DNA of 64,000 nt from positions 1 through 64,000 of the forward strand of contig NZ_BPTV01000003.1 in assembly GCF_019973375.1 (NCBI RefSeq), read 5' to 3'. Position 1 is the first letter of the stretch. Every line of letters starts with the position of its first letter. This DNA comes from Prevotella lacticifex (GTDB lineage: Bacteria > Bacteroidota > Bacteroidia > Bacteroidales > Bacteroidaceae). The translations under genes were made by a program, and so were the position numbers. Below are positions 16,163 to 24,753 of this stretch, in pieces. The notes below the pieces were generated by a model. It searched no databases. It was given only the letters and a program-made list of their open reading frames with translations, and was not told where the DNA came from.

Positions 16163-17818
16163 ATGGAGGAAAAGAAAATCACTACAATGCTTCAGGCTGT
16201 TGATGCCATTACAAAAAGCGCTAAGGGCTCTGATCTCGATGAGGACTTCGTCAAGAAGATGAAGCTTGCACTGGACGTTATCTCAGAGAAACTGGGCACT
16301 ACCGACACGCAGAGCCTTATGATGGTTCGGTTCATCAACCATGCTTTCGACAAGAACATAGAGATTAACGATGTTTTCGATGACACCGACTGTCCGACAT
16401 CACGGAAGTTGGAACTGATGAACGATGTGGAATGGCTCGTCGACAACCGGTATCTTATGCGCATCAAGGACCATTGGGGTGAGAAGTCTTACAAGATACC
16501 AGATAACGTTCTGAGTTGCTTCCAGCACAACACGAAGTTCGTCCATAAGGAATATGAGAAGGTCTCGGCAAGGACTCTGTTCTTTATCCTTGAGGAGCTA
16601 TTTGAATCTCGCGACAACGAGGAAATATCATTTGCCCATCTCGTGAGGGAAGTCCGCCAACTCTTTGATGTGAACAAGGAACTGGAATTCGTCCGCAAAG
16701 TACGCTCCTTTGCCTTGAATGAGGAAGACGAAATGTTGCTCATTGTCTTATGCCATCTGTTTGTCAACAATGCCGACGACAATATCGGTTGGAATGACCT
16801 GAAGTTCCTCTATGACAATCATAGAACTTCGATGGGCGTCCGCTCCGAGCTCTATGGCGACTGCCATATCCTAATTACAACAAAGATGGTCGAGCACACC
16901 AATGACGGCGGCTTTGTCAACAAGGAAAGCTTTAAGCTGACCGAGCAGGCGAAGCGCAACATTCTTGGCGAGTTGGACATCCGTTCTGTACAGAATGGCA
17001 AGAGCGCAAGCGATGTCATCAAGCATAAGGACATCAAGGCAAAGGAACTTTTCTTCCCGTCATCCGTTGAAAGTCAAGTGAATGAACTCAAAAACCTATT
17101 GCAGGAGAAGCACTACAAGGAAATCTGTCAGCGAATGAAGAAGAAAGGATTCCATAGTGGTTTCACATGCTTGTTCTATGGAACACCGGGAACTGGCAAG
17201 ACTGAGACTGTCTATCAGTTGGCAAAGCTTACCGGCAGGGACGTTATGGTTGTCGACATTCCGCAAGTCCGCAGTATGTGGGTTGGCGAGAGTGAGAAGA
17301 ACGTCAAGGGAATCTTTACCCGTTATGCCGGACTAGTCAAGGATGCCCGCCGGACTCCAATTCTGCTGTTCAATGAAGCTGACGCAATCATTGGAAAGCG
17401 CACCATGAACCACGACTCTGCTGCCGACAAGATGGAGAATACAATGCAGAACATCATCCTTCAGGAGATGGAGAACCTCAATGGCATTCTCATTGCCACG
17501 ACAAACCTGCAATCGAATATGGACCGTGCCTTTGAGCGCCGATTCCTCTACAAGATTCAATTCGACCGACCAGGCACCCTGTCACGTGCAAAGATCTGGC
17601 ATACTATGATTCCGGAGCTTGACAACAGCACTGTCAACTCACTGGCACAGAAGTATGACTTCAGTGGCGGACAGATTGAGAATATCGCCCGACATTACAC
17701 CATCGAGACAATTCTGAAGGGCACCGAGACCGTCACCTTACAGACTCTCGACGCCTTCTGCCAGCAGGAATCAATAAAGAAAGAGAAGCACTCCATCGGA
17801 TTCCATCAAGTGGGATGA
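16163..17818 (+). CDS. AAA+ ATPase
   Basis: A 551-aa protein. Residues 1-300 form an all-helical and winged region unlike any domain I can name. The AAA+ core (about 330-520) has Walker A GTPGTGKT (340-347), Walker B ILLFNEADAI (about 393-402), a TTN sensor-1 segment (IATTN) and a candidate arginine finger FERRF. It resembles the ATPases classed near CDC48/spastin-like ATPases of mobile islands. The next gene, 36 bases downstream, encodes an FtsZ-C-like protein, so the pair probably works together as a remodeller and its partner. It is cytosolic; the substrate is unknown. Confidence 0.88.
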   Translation: MEEKKITTMLQAVDAITKSAKGSDLDEDFVKKMKLALDVISEKLGTTDTQSLMMVRFINHAFDKNIEINDVFDDTDCPTSRKLELMNDVEWLVDNRYLMRIKDHWGEKSYKIPDNVLSCFQHNTKFVHKEYEKVSARTLFFILEELFESRDNEEISFAHLVREVRQLFDVNKELEFVRKVRSFALNEEDEMLLIVLCHLFVNNADDNIGWNDLKFLYDNHRTSMGVRSELYGDCHILITTKMVEHTNDGGFVNKESFKLTEQAKRNILGELDIRSVQNGKSASDVIKHKDIKAKELFFPSSVESQVNELKNLLQEKHYKEICQRMKKKGFHSGFTCLFYGTPGTGKTETVYQLAKLTGRDVMVVDIPQVRSMWVGESEKNVKGIFTRYAGLVKDARRTPILLFNEADAIIGKRTMNHDSAADKMENTMQNIILQEMENLNGILIATTNLQSNMDRAFERRFLYKIQFDRPGTLSRAKIWHTMIPELDNSTVNSLAQKYDFSGGQIENIARHYTIETILKGTETVTLQTLDAFCQQESIKKEKHSIGFHQVG

Positions 17819-17854
17819 TCAAAAACAGAATGAACTTTTAAACAGAATAAGATT

Positions 17855-18514
17855 ATGGAAAAGAATTTATCAGAGGCAAATACCACCAACGAACTTGTTG
17901 TGCTCAATGCAAATGGCACCACGTTTGACTCGACGACAAGAATTGCCGTTATCATTGTCGATGGTAACGAAAATGATTGGGAAGTACAACTGCACTCGAT
18001 AGTCCAGAAATTAAAGGACCATCACATCTTCGTCATTGCCGTGTTCATTGCCAACCGGTATAACTGGACTTTCGACAAGTCAATAATGTTCAACATTGAT
18101 TCTTGGATTGTTGCGCAATCTAAAGAGGAAGCAACCGAATTGGCAGAATTCCTAAAGCGTATCGTCAACAACCACGGACTTATAAATATGGATGTCAACG
18201 ACATCAGGACTATACTGATTGGCAACAAACGCGCATGGTTTACAACAGGTGCTGACGATAACGGGAGCCTGGCAAATGCCATTGGCTTGGCTATAGAGCG
18301 TATTGACAATCAGGGAGTTGACATAAAGTCATTTCAAAAATATATGATTATCATTGAGGACAATTCCAACCCCGGTGAGAATCAAATGTCAGCACTCAAC
18401 GACTTCATTAATAAACTGACTGATAAAAACAATACAGAGATAAAATGGGGATTCTATCAAATACCGACAATGCCAGGCAACACCATAGCCTTATCGGTAC
18501 TTGCCACAGATTAA
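17855..18514 (+). CDS. FtsZ C-terminal-domain-like protein lacking the GTPase half
   Basis: A 219-aa protein. Residues 108-120 read GLINMDVNDIRTI, matching the FtsZ T7 synergy loop (N111, D113, D116 in the NxDxxD pattern). The stretch MIIIEDNSNP, then LNDFINKL, then IKWGFYQIP and TIALSVLATD at the end reproduces the strand order and residues of the FtsZ C-terminal domain (compare LINITGG and VRVTVIATG). Residues 28-100 fit the FtsZ linker helix region. The GTP-binding tubulin signature GGGTGTG is absent, and the protein ends right after the last strand, so no FtsZ tail is present. It lies behind the AAA+ gene. A GTPase-less protein with an intact T7 loop could cap or stimulate host FtsZ; that is inference. 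Confidence 0.65.
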   Translation: MEKNLSEANTTNELVVLNANGTTFDSTTRIAVIIVDGNENDWEVQLHSIVQKLKDHHIFVIAVFIANRYNWTFDKSIMFNIDSWIVAQSKEEATELAEFLKRIVNNHGLINMDVNDIRTILIGNKRAWFTTGADDNGSLANAIGLAIERIDNQGVDIKSFQKYMIIIEDNSNPGENQMSALNDFINKLTDKNNTEIKWGFYQIPTMPGNTIALSVLATD

Positions 18515-18518
18515 TTCA

Positions 18519-19442
18519 TCATTTCTCCTTCAATTGAAGGCCATACCGCCGACCCATCCTGACTATATGGTCTTCTATTCTTTTACGCAGATAGTCTGGC
18601 TCAAGAACTTCCACATCCTCGCCATGAGACAGCAGTTCCTGCTCAAACTCGAACGTCGGCTTGATGTGATACTCGAAAATTGAATACTCAGGAGTCGTCT
18701 TTATCTCTTCCTGCGACTCATGGATTTTCAGCAAGCGGATATACATCACCTGCTTGCCATAGACTTTCAACCGCACGGTCGTCTCATCATCCTCAGTTAT
18801 CGAAACGCCATAGTAAGGCGCAAAGAACCTCTCAGCATCAAAGCCTTTAGGCAACTTAAACTTTTTCGTAGTAATCTCAAGATCCTCAATTCTGTCAAGG
18901 GCATAAATCCACGTACTCTCATAAGAAACATTACCTGCAATGATATACCAACGCTGCTTAAAGACCTTAAGGCAATAAGGCTTCAACTCAAAGGTCGCCT
19001 TCTTGCCCGACCAAAAGCCACAATAGGTTATCTGAATAATCTTATTCTCCCTCATGGCTTCGATAAGGTCAGTAAGATAATCATATCCCGACGGAACATT
19101 CTCATACAGAATCCGCCCCTTCATGTCCTTCCCCTGCAAAAGCATATTTCCGACAGCAAAGCTGTTGAGCAGCCAGTTCTGAATATCCGGTTGTCCAATC
19201 GATTCCTTATACTTGATGTAATATTTGTTCGTCCGCTTATTGCACTCAATGTCTATACCAAATTGATAAAAAATCTCCTGCCGATGAGCATACCAAGTCT
19301 TACGGATAAGCGGAATCTTACGGTCGTTCAACTTATCATTCCTCAGCCAACGCTCATTGAGTTCGGTAAGCGTCAGTCCATGCTCCGAGCGGTTCAGCTC
19401 ATTTATCTCCCATATATACTGGGCCAAAAGGTTCTTTGCCAT
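18519..19442 (-). CDS. WYL-domain transcriptional regulator
   Basis: A 307-aa regulator with an N-terminal winged-helix region containing HGLTLTELNERWLRND, a WYL domain with ELKPYCLKVFKQRWYIIAG (about 165-185) and the C-terminal ELLSHGEDVEVLEPDYLR. I start it at the ATG at 19442, because the frame's earlier GTG (19469) lies inside the -7 box. It is a close paralogue of the broken gene at 23866, sharing long identical runs such as EEIKTTPEYSIFEYHIKPT. It is convergent with 17855 (4 bases apart). Its promoter carries the TGTAAC repeat, so it may regulate itself. Confidence 0.88.
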   Translation of the reverse strand: MAKNLLAQYIWEINELNRSEHGLTLTELNERWLRNDKLNDRKIPLIRKTWYAHRQEIFYQFGIDIECNKRTNKYYIKYKESIGQPDIQNWLLNSFAVGNMLLQGKDMKGRILYENVPSGYDYLTDLIEAMRENKIIQITYCGFWSGKKATFELKPYCLKVFKQRWYIIAGNVSYESTWIYALDRIEDLEITTKKFKLPKGFDAERFFAPYYGVSITEDDETTVRLKVYGKQVMYIRLLKIHESQEEIKTTPEYSIFEYHIKPTFEFEQELLSHGEDVEVLEPDYLRKRIEDHIVRMGRRYGLQLKEK

Positions 19443-19468
19443 AGTTTTATAGTATTTAAAGTCGACCA

Positions 19469-19504
19469 CAAAGTTACAAATAGGTTGGGAGATTCTGCGT
19501 TACA
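19469..19504 (-). promoter_or_regulatory. TGTAAC-type promoter of the WYL gene
   Basis: Reading on the minus strand, TGTAAC (19499-19504) lies exactly 26 bases before TGTAACTTTG, the -7 box being TAACTTTG (19469-19476). The same 26-base spacing occurs at 20962, 26937 and 27686. The middle repeat seen at those sites has degenerated here. Confidence 0.5.
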
Positions 19505-19519
19505 CCGAGAAGAAAATTA

Positions 19520-19948
19520 TTATCGGCTGGCAATAATCGTCAACAACAGCTTATCTTTCAAAGAATCATTCTCAGCAGTATAAAACAAGACCTTGTCTTC
19601 TGCCGGACAAATACCGGAACAGAAATCACGAACTCTCTGTTCCTCATCCATCAGCAACGGATGACTCATAGAGTATTCAAGGCAAAATACAAAGCGAGTG
19701 TAATTCTCCGGCTTAAATTGAGAATAGTCTTTATACTCCCGCAAAATAGCATTAACACGCGACTCATCAGATAATGGGAAAGAGATTATCCTGACCTTCA
19801 CAATAGTCTTTTCATTACGAAGGTAACCAAGCTTCTCTTCCATACTCAGCCCTGAGCCTTTATGCCCGTAATCCTCTATAAGTCGTTCCACTTCATCCCT
19901 GCCAACAATCTTATTGCTGACATCGAACTTCTTGTTTTTATTATCCAT
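19520..19948 (-). CDS. small FtsZ-C-like protein (paralogue of 35938)
   Basis: A 142-aa protein, from MDNKNKKFDVSNKIVG. It has the conserved block VGRDEVERLIEDYGHK and ends LFYTAENDSLKDKLLLTIIASR, which matches the final strands of FtsZ (GAVIDESLGDEIRVTVIATG). A helix with MDEEQRVRDFC precedes it where FtsZ has the helix following LINITGG. There is no GTP-binding half and no T7 loop. A paralogue lies at 35938. An upstream in-frame extension to 20023 reads through the promoter and is unlikely to be coding. The promoter carries the TTTGTTAC element. Confidence 0.6.
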   Translation of the reverse strand: MDNKNKKFDVSNKIVGRDEVERLIEDYGHKGSGLSMEEKLGYLRNEKTIVKVRIISFPLSDESRVNAILREYKDYSQFKPENYTRFVFCLEYSMSHPLLMDEEQRVRDFCSGICPAEDKVLFYTAENDSLKDKLLLTIIASR

Positions 19949-19974
19949 CATAATTCCATTATTAAAAACGACCG

Positions 19975-20000
19975 CAAAGATAGCGGCAGGTAGTAACAAA
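19975..20000 (-). promoter_or_regulatory. TTTGTTAC-N10-TAnCTTTG promoter
   Basis: Minus strand: TTTGTTAC (19993-20000), 10 bases, TATCTTTG (19975-19982). The same geometry is found at 27610 and 36382, each before an FtsZ-C-like gene. Confidence 0.55.
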
Positions 20001-20039
20001 AAACTGCACACCTCAACCCACATTGCAGCTATATTTCAG

Positions 20040-20456
20040 CTAACCCCCTGATTTCCAAGATTCGCTTTTTTTGAAATCCGCTTTTTGGGTCCACACAAAT
20101 TTTCTTGCCTTTATCGGAATGTGGCCGACCTTGAGCGTGTCGTATATCTGTAGTAAATCATCTTCCGGCTCACTGCATTTTCTTACTGCAATCTTTTCTC
20201 CGTTGCTCAGACTGGCTGTGCTGGTGGCTACTATCTGCTTGTTCATGACAGGCCGCAGAGACCACCATTCCGCCTTGATACCTCCCCTGCGCAACATGTA
20301 TCTTGCAGTGGATACGACCCAATAGGCGAGGATGGCCAGATGAAGATGGGCCTTGATGCCTTCGTCGCTTTTGTGGTATACCGGTCTGATATCCAGATCG
20401 TTTTTAAGGACTCTGAATACGTTATGTAACATAACGTATTTTATGGAAAGCCACAC
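20040..20456 (-). pseudogene. C-terminal remnant of an IS1634-family transposase
   Basis: The frame ends with NVFRVLKNDLDIRPVYHKSD, then IKAHLHLAILAYWVVSTARYML. This aligns with the C-terminal block of the IS1634 transposases in this window (SNRQLKTDLSLRPIYHQTD, then AYWIVNTVRHQM). The catalytic core is missing; upstream the similarity stops at the palindrome near 20416. It is an old, different IS1634 element, not a piece of the 2,099-bp one. Confidence 0.75.
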
Positions 20457-20533
20457 GTTATGTAAAGTCGCAAGTAAAGTGGTATTGTAAACCAGTCAGT
20501 TACAGAGCCACTTTACTTTTAAGCTTTACATAA
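20416..20533. repeat. palindrome and long interrupted inverted repeat
   Basis: AATACGTTATGT and its exact complement flank a single base at 20416-20440. Next to it, TTATGTAAAG (20458-20467) plus AAGTAAAGTGG (20472-20482) are mirrored by CCACTTTACTT (20508-20518) plus CTTTACATAA (20524-20533). TTATGTAA recurs in both. It could be a decayed IS end, a MITE or a binding-site cluster. No gene is visible in 20457-20612. Confidence 0.5.
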
Positions 20534-20612
20534 AGACAAAAAGAAAGTACGCACACTTTGGAAGAAAGATTACAGAGAAAGACATTATCCCACAAGACAA
20601 AATACAATTCTG

Positions 20613-20916
20613 ATGGAACCAAAATTCATACTTACACTCGATGGTCATCTGCGCATTGGCAGCGTACAGATGCATAAAGACTTGCTGTTGCCAAACGACA
20701 CCTGTATCGGTGGTGGCTTTTGGGGAAGTTGACCCAATATCAATGAAGTTGCTTCTATCCGGCAAGTCATACGATTACGGTAAGCCCAAATGGAACTTTG
20801 TTACTGGAAAGCTATACGTCCCTAAAGATTACGAAGGTCTGCGTATAGAATACAATGGCGACAGTTTCGTCGATTATGTAAAAGTTTCTGAGCAGTTTGA
20901 AATCTCATACTTTTGA
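20613..20916 (+). pseudogene. frameshifted small gene (about 100 aa)
   Basis: Frame 1 from ATG 20613 reads MEPKFILTLDGHLRIGSVQ, then CIGGGFWGS and stop. Frame 2 continues EVDPISMKLLLSGKSYDYG to ISYF and stop at 20916. Removing one G from the GGGG run at about 20725-20730 joins them as GGGFWEVDPIS. The joined form resembles a common small Prevotella protein (GHLRIG, HKDLL, CIGGG, LSGKSYD) of unknown function. Either a real frameshift or a sequencing error in a homopolymer is possible. Confidence 0.6.
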
Positions 20917-20961
20917 TGCTTGGAAGAAATTTCTTTAGTATCAAGCAAATTTTTATAGCAG

Positions 20962-20997
20962 TGTAACCCAATTTGTAACGTTCTCGTTGTACCTTTG
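20962..20997 (+). promoter_or_regulatory. TGTAAC triple-repeat promoter of the RhuM-Fic gene
   Basis: TGTAAC at 20962, TGTAAC at 20974 and TGTACC at 20988 lie at offsets 0, 12 and 26. The last overlaps the -7 box TACCTTTG (20990-20997). The sites at 27686 and, on the other strand, 26972 have the same offsets. Confidence 0.6.
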
Positions 20998-21011
20998 CAT
21001 TCGAACTCATA

Positions 21012-22019
21012 ATGACAAATATGGAAACAAACGAACTCAACAACAAAATTGTCATATACCAATCAAAAGATGGACATACCCAACTTGACGTAAAGCTGGA
21101 AGGTGAAACGGTATGGTTGAACCGCCAGCAATTAGCAGAGCTATTTGACCGCGACGTCAAAACTATTGGCAAGCATATAAATAATGCCTTAAAGGAAGAA
21201 CTAAATGACGGAATTGCAACTGTCGCAAAATTTGCGACAGTTCAAAAAGAGGGCACTCGCCAAGTAACTCGAAACGTCGAATATTATAATCTTGATGTGA
21301 TTATTTCCGTTGGTTACCGTGTAAAGAGTAAACGCGGTGTTGAATTTAGACGTTGGGCAAACAGCGTTTTAAAGGACTACCTCATCAAAGGCTATGCCAT
21401 CAACCAGCGCATTCGTGAGAAGAACTATCAGCAGATGGTTCAGCTAGTTCGTTCTATGGCAAGAACCGTCAAACTTGAAGACCTCACCACAGATGTCCGC
21501 AATGCACTTCTTGATGTCGTTGTCGATTACACTTATGCCCTTGACCGTCTTGACGATTATGACTACCAACGACTAACAATTCCGGAGAGTTCTACGGAAG
21601 AGAAGTTCCATGCCACTTATGAAGGAGCCATGAAAGTCCTTGAAGAGCTCCGTGAAAAGTTCGGTGGTAACGACCTGTTCGCCAATCAGAAGGACGACAG
21701 TTTCAAGAGCAGCATCGGACAGATATATCAGACCTTCGGCGGTCAGGAACTCTATCCAACAGTAGAGGAGAAGGCGGCCATGCTCCTTTATCTCATTACC
21801 AAGAACCACAGCTTCAGTGACGGCAATAAGCGTATTGCCGCCACTCTGTTCCTTTGGTTTATGAATGAGAACGGCATTCTCTATGACGACATGCATAACA
21901 AGCGCATTGATGATGCCACACTCGTTGCTCTCACATTACTGATAGCAGAAAGCCGACCGGAGGAGAAGGACACAATGGTTAAAGTGGTAGTCAACCTGAT
22001 AGGACATACCAGTATCTAA
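21012..22019 (+). CDS. RhuM-Fic/Doc fusion protein
   Basis: A 335-aa protein. Residues 1-190 form the RhuM-type DNA-binding-like domain (ETVWLNRQQLAELFDRDVKTIGKHINN; NVEYYNLDVIISVGYRVKSKRGVEFRRW). Residues 200-335 form a Fic/Doc domain with HSFSDGNKRIAATLFLWF, which carries the H-x-F-x-D-G-N-K-R active site for transfer of an AMP or phosphate group. The H and the GNKR loop are intact. Fusions of this kind are common in bacterial mobile islands and behave as toxin-like modules. The antitoxin or inhibitory helix is not obvious. The gene is under the TGTAAC promoter. Confidence 0.88.
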   Translation: MTNMETNELNNKIVIYQSKDGHTQLDVKLEGETVWLNRQQLAELFDRDVKTIGKHINNALKEELNDGIATVAKFATVQKEGTRQVTRNVEYYNLDVIISVGYRVKSKRGVEFRRWANSVLKDYLIKGYAINQRIREKNYQQMVQLVRSMARTVKLEDLTTDVRNALLDVVVDYTYALDRLDDYDYQRLTIPESSTEEKFHATYEGAMKVLEELREKFGGNDLFANQKDDSFKSSIGQIYQTFGGQELYPTVEEKAAMLLYLITKNHSFSDGNKRIAATLFLWFMNENGILYDDMHNKRIDDATLVALTLLIAESRPEEKDTMVKVVVNLIGHTSI

Positions 22020-22068
22020 TAGCAAGACTCTCAAAGTTAAACATTACACCATTCAAAATCAAAAGACT

Positions 22069-22800
22069 ATGGAAGATTCAAATGTTGTTTTCAATTTCGA
22101 TGATCAAGTGGAAAAAGATACTTTCCACCATCTGATAGCACTTGGCGAAAAGGCAAATCGTGTATTGAAGCATCTGAAACTGGACCTTGGAAATTGGTTC
22201 GCAGAAGATTTGCTGACCATCGAAAAAGGATACGAGAAAGTAAAGTACCTGCTTGTCCTGGCCGATGACAACGTTGATATATCCAACTTGCCCAAGGAAT
22301 ATTCAGATGAAAAAATGCCTCGCGAAAACATATTTGTCTTCGATATTGGCGCAAAGCCAGCCCCAAATAAATGGGAAGGTGTCTTCTCGTACCTATGGAT
22401 CCCTCAAAAATATCAGTACACCACGCTGAAGAATCTCTTCCAATTGTACTATCATGATATTTTGTCGGGGAATGGTCTCGTATGCTTTGATTACAACGAC
22501 TGGAAGATCAGCGTCAGAGGCAGGAATGAGCTGTCTATCTGCAAAATCAAACTGGATTCCGACTTAAGGCGCAGGATCAAGAAAATACCACGCAAATTCC
22601 TCTTGAATGGCAAAAATGTTCTGACAATAGGCTCTCATTCCATCAAAGGGCAGCTCCTGGCAAAAGTCATGAAGCCCATTAACAAGATGGACACCATGTT
22701 AGATGTAAATACAGAGACGCATCTTTCTATCCTCGCCAGAGAATTGCCGAAGAGTGAATCATATGTTGCAATGCTGCATTTTGAGCCACTGAAATATTAA
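22069..22800 (+). CDS. possible FtsZ-C-like protein (243 aa), unknown
   Basis: No family match is certain. Residues 135-147 read NGLVCFDYNDWKI, resembling the FtsZ T7 loop with D141 and D144 kept in DxxD but with Cys in the Asn position. Afterwards come KNVLTIGS, a helix LLAKVMKPINKM, strand THLSILARELP and a final strand SYVAMLHFEPL, the order of the FtsZ C-terminal domain. The preceding ENIFVFDIGA and YLWIPQ also align by eye to the protein at 17855. It lies 49 bases after RhuM-Fic and ends 4 bases into the convergent gene at 22797. Confidence 0.45.
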   Translation: MEDSNVVFNFDDQVEKDTFHHLIALGEKANRVLKHLKLDLGNWFAEDLLTIEKGYEKVKYLLVLADDNVDISNLPKEYSDEKMPRENIFVFDIGAKPAPNKWEGVFSYLWIPQKYQYTTLKNLFQLYYHDILSGNGLVCFDYNDWKISVRGRNELSICKIKLDSDLRRRIKKIPRKFLLNGKNVLTIGSHSIKGQLLAKVMKPINKMDTMLDVNTETHLSILARELPKSESYVAMLHFEPLKY

Positions 22801-23114
22801 TCCCATAGATAGCGGAAGTACTTGCAGAATAAGGTAAGTCCTTCCGCAACTTTTTTGTTTTCTTCATCAGACAAAGCCTTTGTGTCCTCAAGCAATTCAA
22901 AGGCATCTGTCATTTTCTGGATACCATTATTCCACTCAGCTATGCCTTTGAATCCAGGAGCATTCCCATGTTTATCAAGAGCCTTGAAGCGCCTTAGTCT
23001 TGGCGCTATGAGTTTAGCCAAGACATGATACGTTCCGCACACTTCCTCAAATGGAAAGTCATGCTTATAGCTCCACTCTTGTTCTTCTGTAAATTTTTTC
23101 TTCAGTTTACCCAT
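22797..23114 (-). CDS. small unknown protein (105 aa)
   Basis: It reads MGKLKKKFTEEQEWSYKHDF from the ATG at 23114. The longer frame to 23156 overlaps the upstream gene, so the shorter start is preferred. It is helical, with EWNNGIQKMTDAFELLEDT and a C-terminal LTLFCKYFRYLWD. No family is recognised. It sits 8 bases behind the 243-aa gene at 23122 and is convergent with 22069, whose end it overlaps. Confidence 0.6.
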   Translation of the reverse strand: MGKLKKKFTEEQEWSYKHDFPFEEVCGTYHVLAKLIAPRLRRFKALDKHGNAPGFKGIAEWNNGIQKMTDAFELLEDTKALSDEENKKVAEGLTLFCKYFRYLWD

Positions 23115-23121
23115 ACCTCTG

Positions 23122-23853
23122 TTATAAATAGTCGCACTTGGTCCAGTCAAGATCATCGTATTCTGAATATTCGCTGTAGGTATCGTAATCAGTCTCTACC
23201 GTTATCTCAACATTAAAGTCACGGACCCATAGCAAATCAAAAATAGAAAAGCGTGTATGGTCCAAAAGGAAATGGACAGGATGAATTAAATTCATGTCTT
23301 TTGTCGCATCCTTATCTACAAACCAGTCATTCCAGTTGTCTGCATCGTTATTTAGATAGAGCATGTAATTCTCTGTATCAAAATTGTCACCCTCAGGATA
23401 TTTCCAACCACTAATTCCAGTTACTCCATCTTCGTAATGAAAATTATAATCGTCAAGAGAATTATTCAGCACTGCCCATATCTTCTTTGCTCGAATAGAC
23501 TGCACCGGATGGATAGAAGAATATTGATAGCCCAAGAAGCACTTACCTATAACAGCGAAACTGTCATCTGTATCAGCAAGTTTGACACCATTATAGATTT
23601 TGATGGCCTTCTTGCGTATGCTGACTAGCGCATCTCTCAAAGCGTTATTGAAATCAGCCAGCAGAGATTTATAATTACCATTCATTACGAACTCTCTGTC
23701 CAAAAACTTCTTCCTTAAGCGAATAAGTTCCCTGATCACAGCAGCATGGCAATCTTCATTGCCACATCCAGTTTCAATATCTCTTTGTGCATCAAGGATT
23801 TGCTTCTCAATATCTATAATGTCCGGCAACTTAAATATTTCTTCAACGGTCAT
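23122..23853 (-). CDS. unknown acidic protein (243 aa)
   Basis: A soluble acidic protein beginning MTVEEIFKLPDIIDIEKQIL. It contains a Cys/His cluster (CGNEDCHA, about 30-37), a mid-region with GKCFLGYQYSSIHPVQS, and a Tyr/Asp-rich C-terminus (DYDTYSEYSEYDDLDW). No family is recognised. It lies between a small gene and the WYL gene at 23866 with 12 bases to the latter, so all three probably form a minus-strand operon whose promoter is now separated by the IS at 24754. Confidence 0.6.
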   Translation of the reverse strand: MTVEEIFKLPDIIDIEKQILDAQRDIETGCGNEDCHAAVIRELIRLRKKFLDREFVMNGNYKSLLADFNNALRDALVSIRKKAIKIYNGVKLADTDDSFAVIGKCFLGYQYSSIHPVQSIRAKKIWAVLNNSLDDYNFHYEDGVTGISGWKYPEGDNFDTENYMLYLNNDADNWNDWFVDKDATKDMNLIHPVHFLLDHTRFSIFDLLWVRDFNVEITVETDYDTYSEYSEYDDLDWTKCDYL

Positions 23854-24753
23854 AATACCAAGATATTATTTATAATGCTCTAACGACCATTCCAATCTCT
23901 TCTTGATACGTTCACGCAGATATGCGGGCTCTAGCACTTCAACGCTCTCACCATGAGACAGCAACTCCTGCTCAAACTCAAACGTCGGTTTGATGTGATA
24001 CTCGAAAATTGAATACTCAGGTGTCGTCTTTATCTCTTCCTGCGACTCATGAAGTTTCAGAGAGCGGAAGTACTTCGCCTGATTGTCATAGACCTTGATG
24101 CGGACTTTTTCCACCTCTCCATCAACAAGCGATACGCCATAGTAAGGCTCGAAGAGTTCCTCGACATCAAAGCTCTTCGGCATCTTGAACTTCTGCTGAG
24201 TTATCTCTATGTTCTTGATACGGTCAAGCCCATAGATACGGATGCCTTCAAAAGCCACATTAGCCCCGACGAGATACCAACGTTGCTTGAACACCTTGAG
24301 TGCGTACGGCATAAGTTCGAACTCCGACGGCTCATCCTTCCAATAGCTCTGATAGGAGATGCTGATAATCCGATTCTCCCGCATCGCCTCAATTATATCC
24401 GTGAGATAATCATAGCCAGAAGGAATTCGTTCGTATGAGATACGCCCTTTCAAGTCTTTGCCCTGCATGAGCATGTTTCCTACCGCAAAGCTGTTGAGCA
24501 GCCAGTTCTGAATATCCGGCCTGCCAATAGTATCTTCGTAGGCAATGTAATAACGGTTAGTCCGCTTATCACATTCTATGATAATGCCTAACTGCGATGC
24601 AATCTGCTCGCGATGTGAGTACCAAGTCTTCCGGATAATCTCCCTGCCGTCATAGAGGCTGCTTCTTTCCCAACGCTCATTAAGTTCATTTAGCGTAAGT
24701 CCATGGTGCGAGCGCCTCAACTCACTTATTTCCCAAATGTATCGTCCAATCAA

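Noticed and set aside
19520..20023. 167-aa version of the FtsZ-C-like protein starting at 20023
   Set aside because: The extra N-terminus spans the -7 box and TTTGTTAC element.
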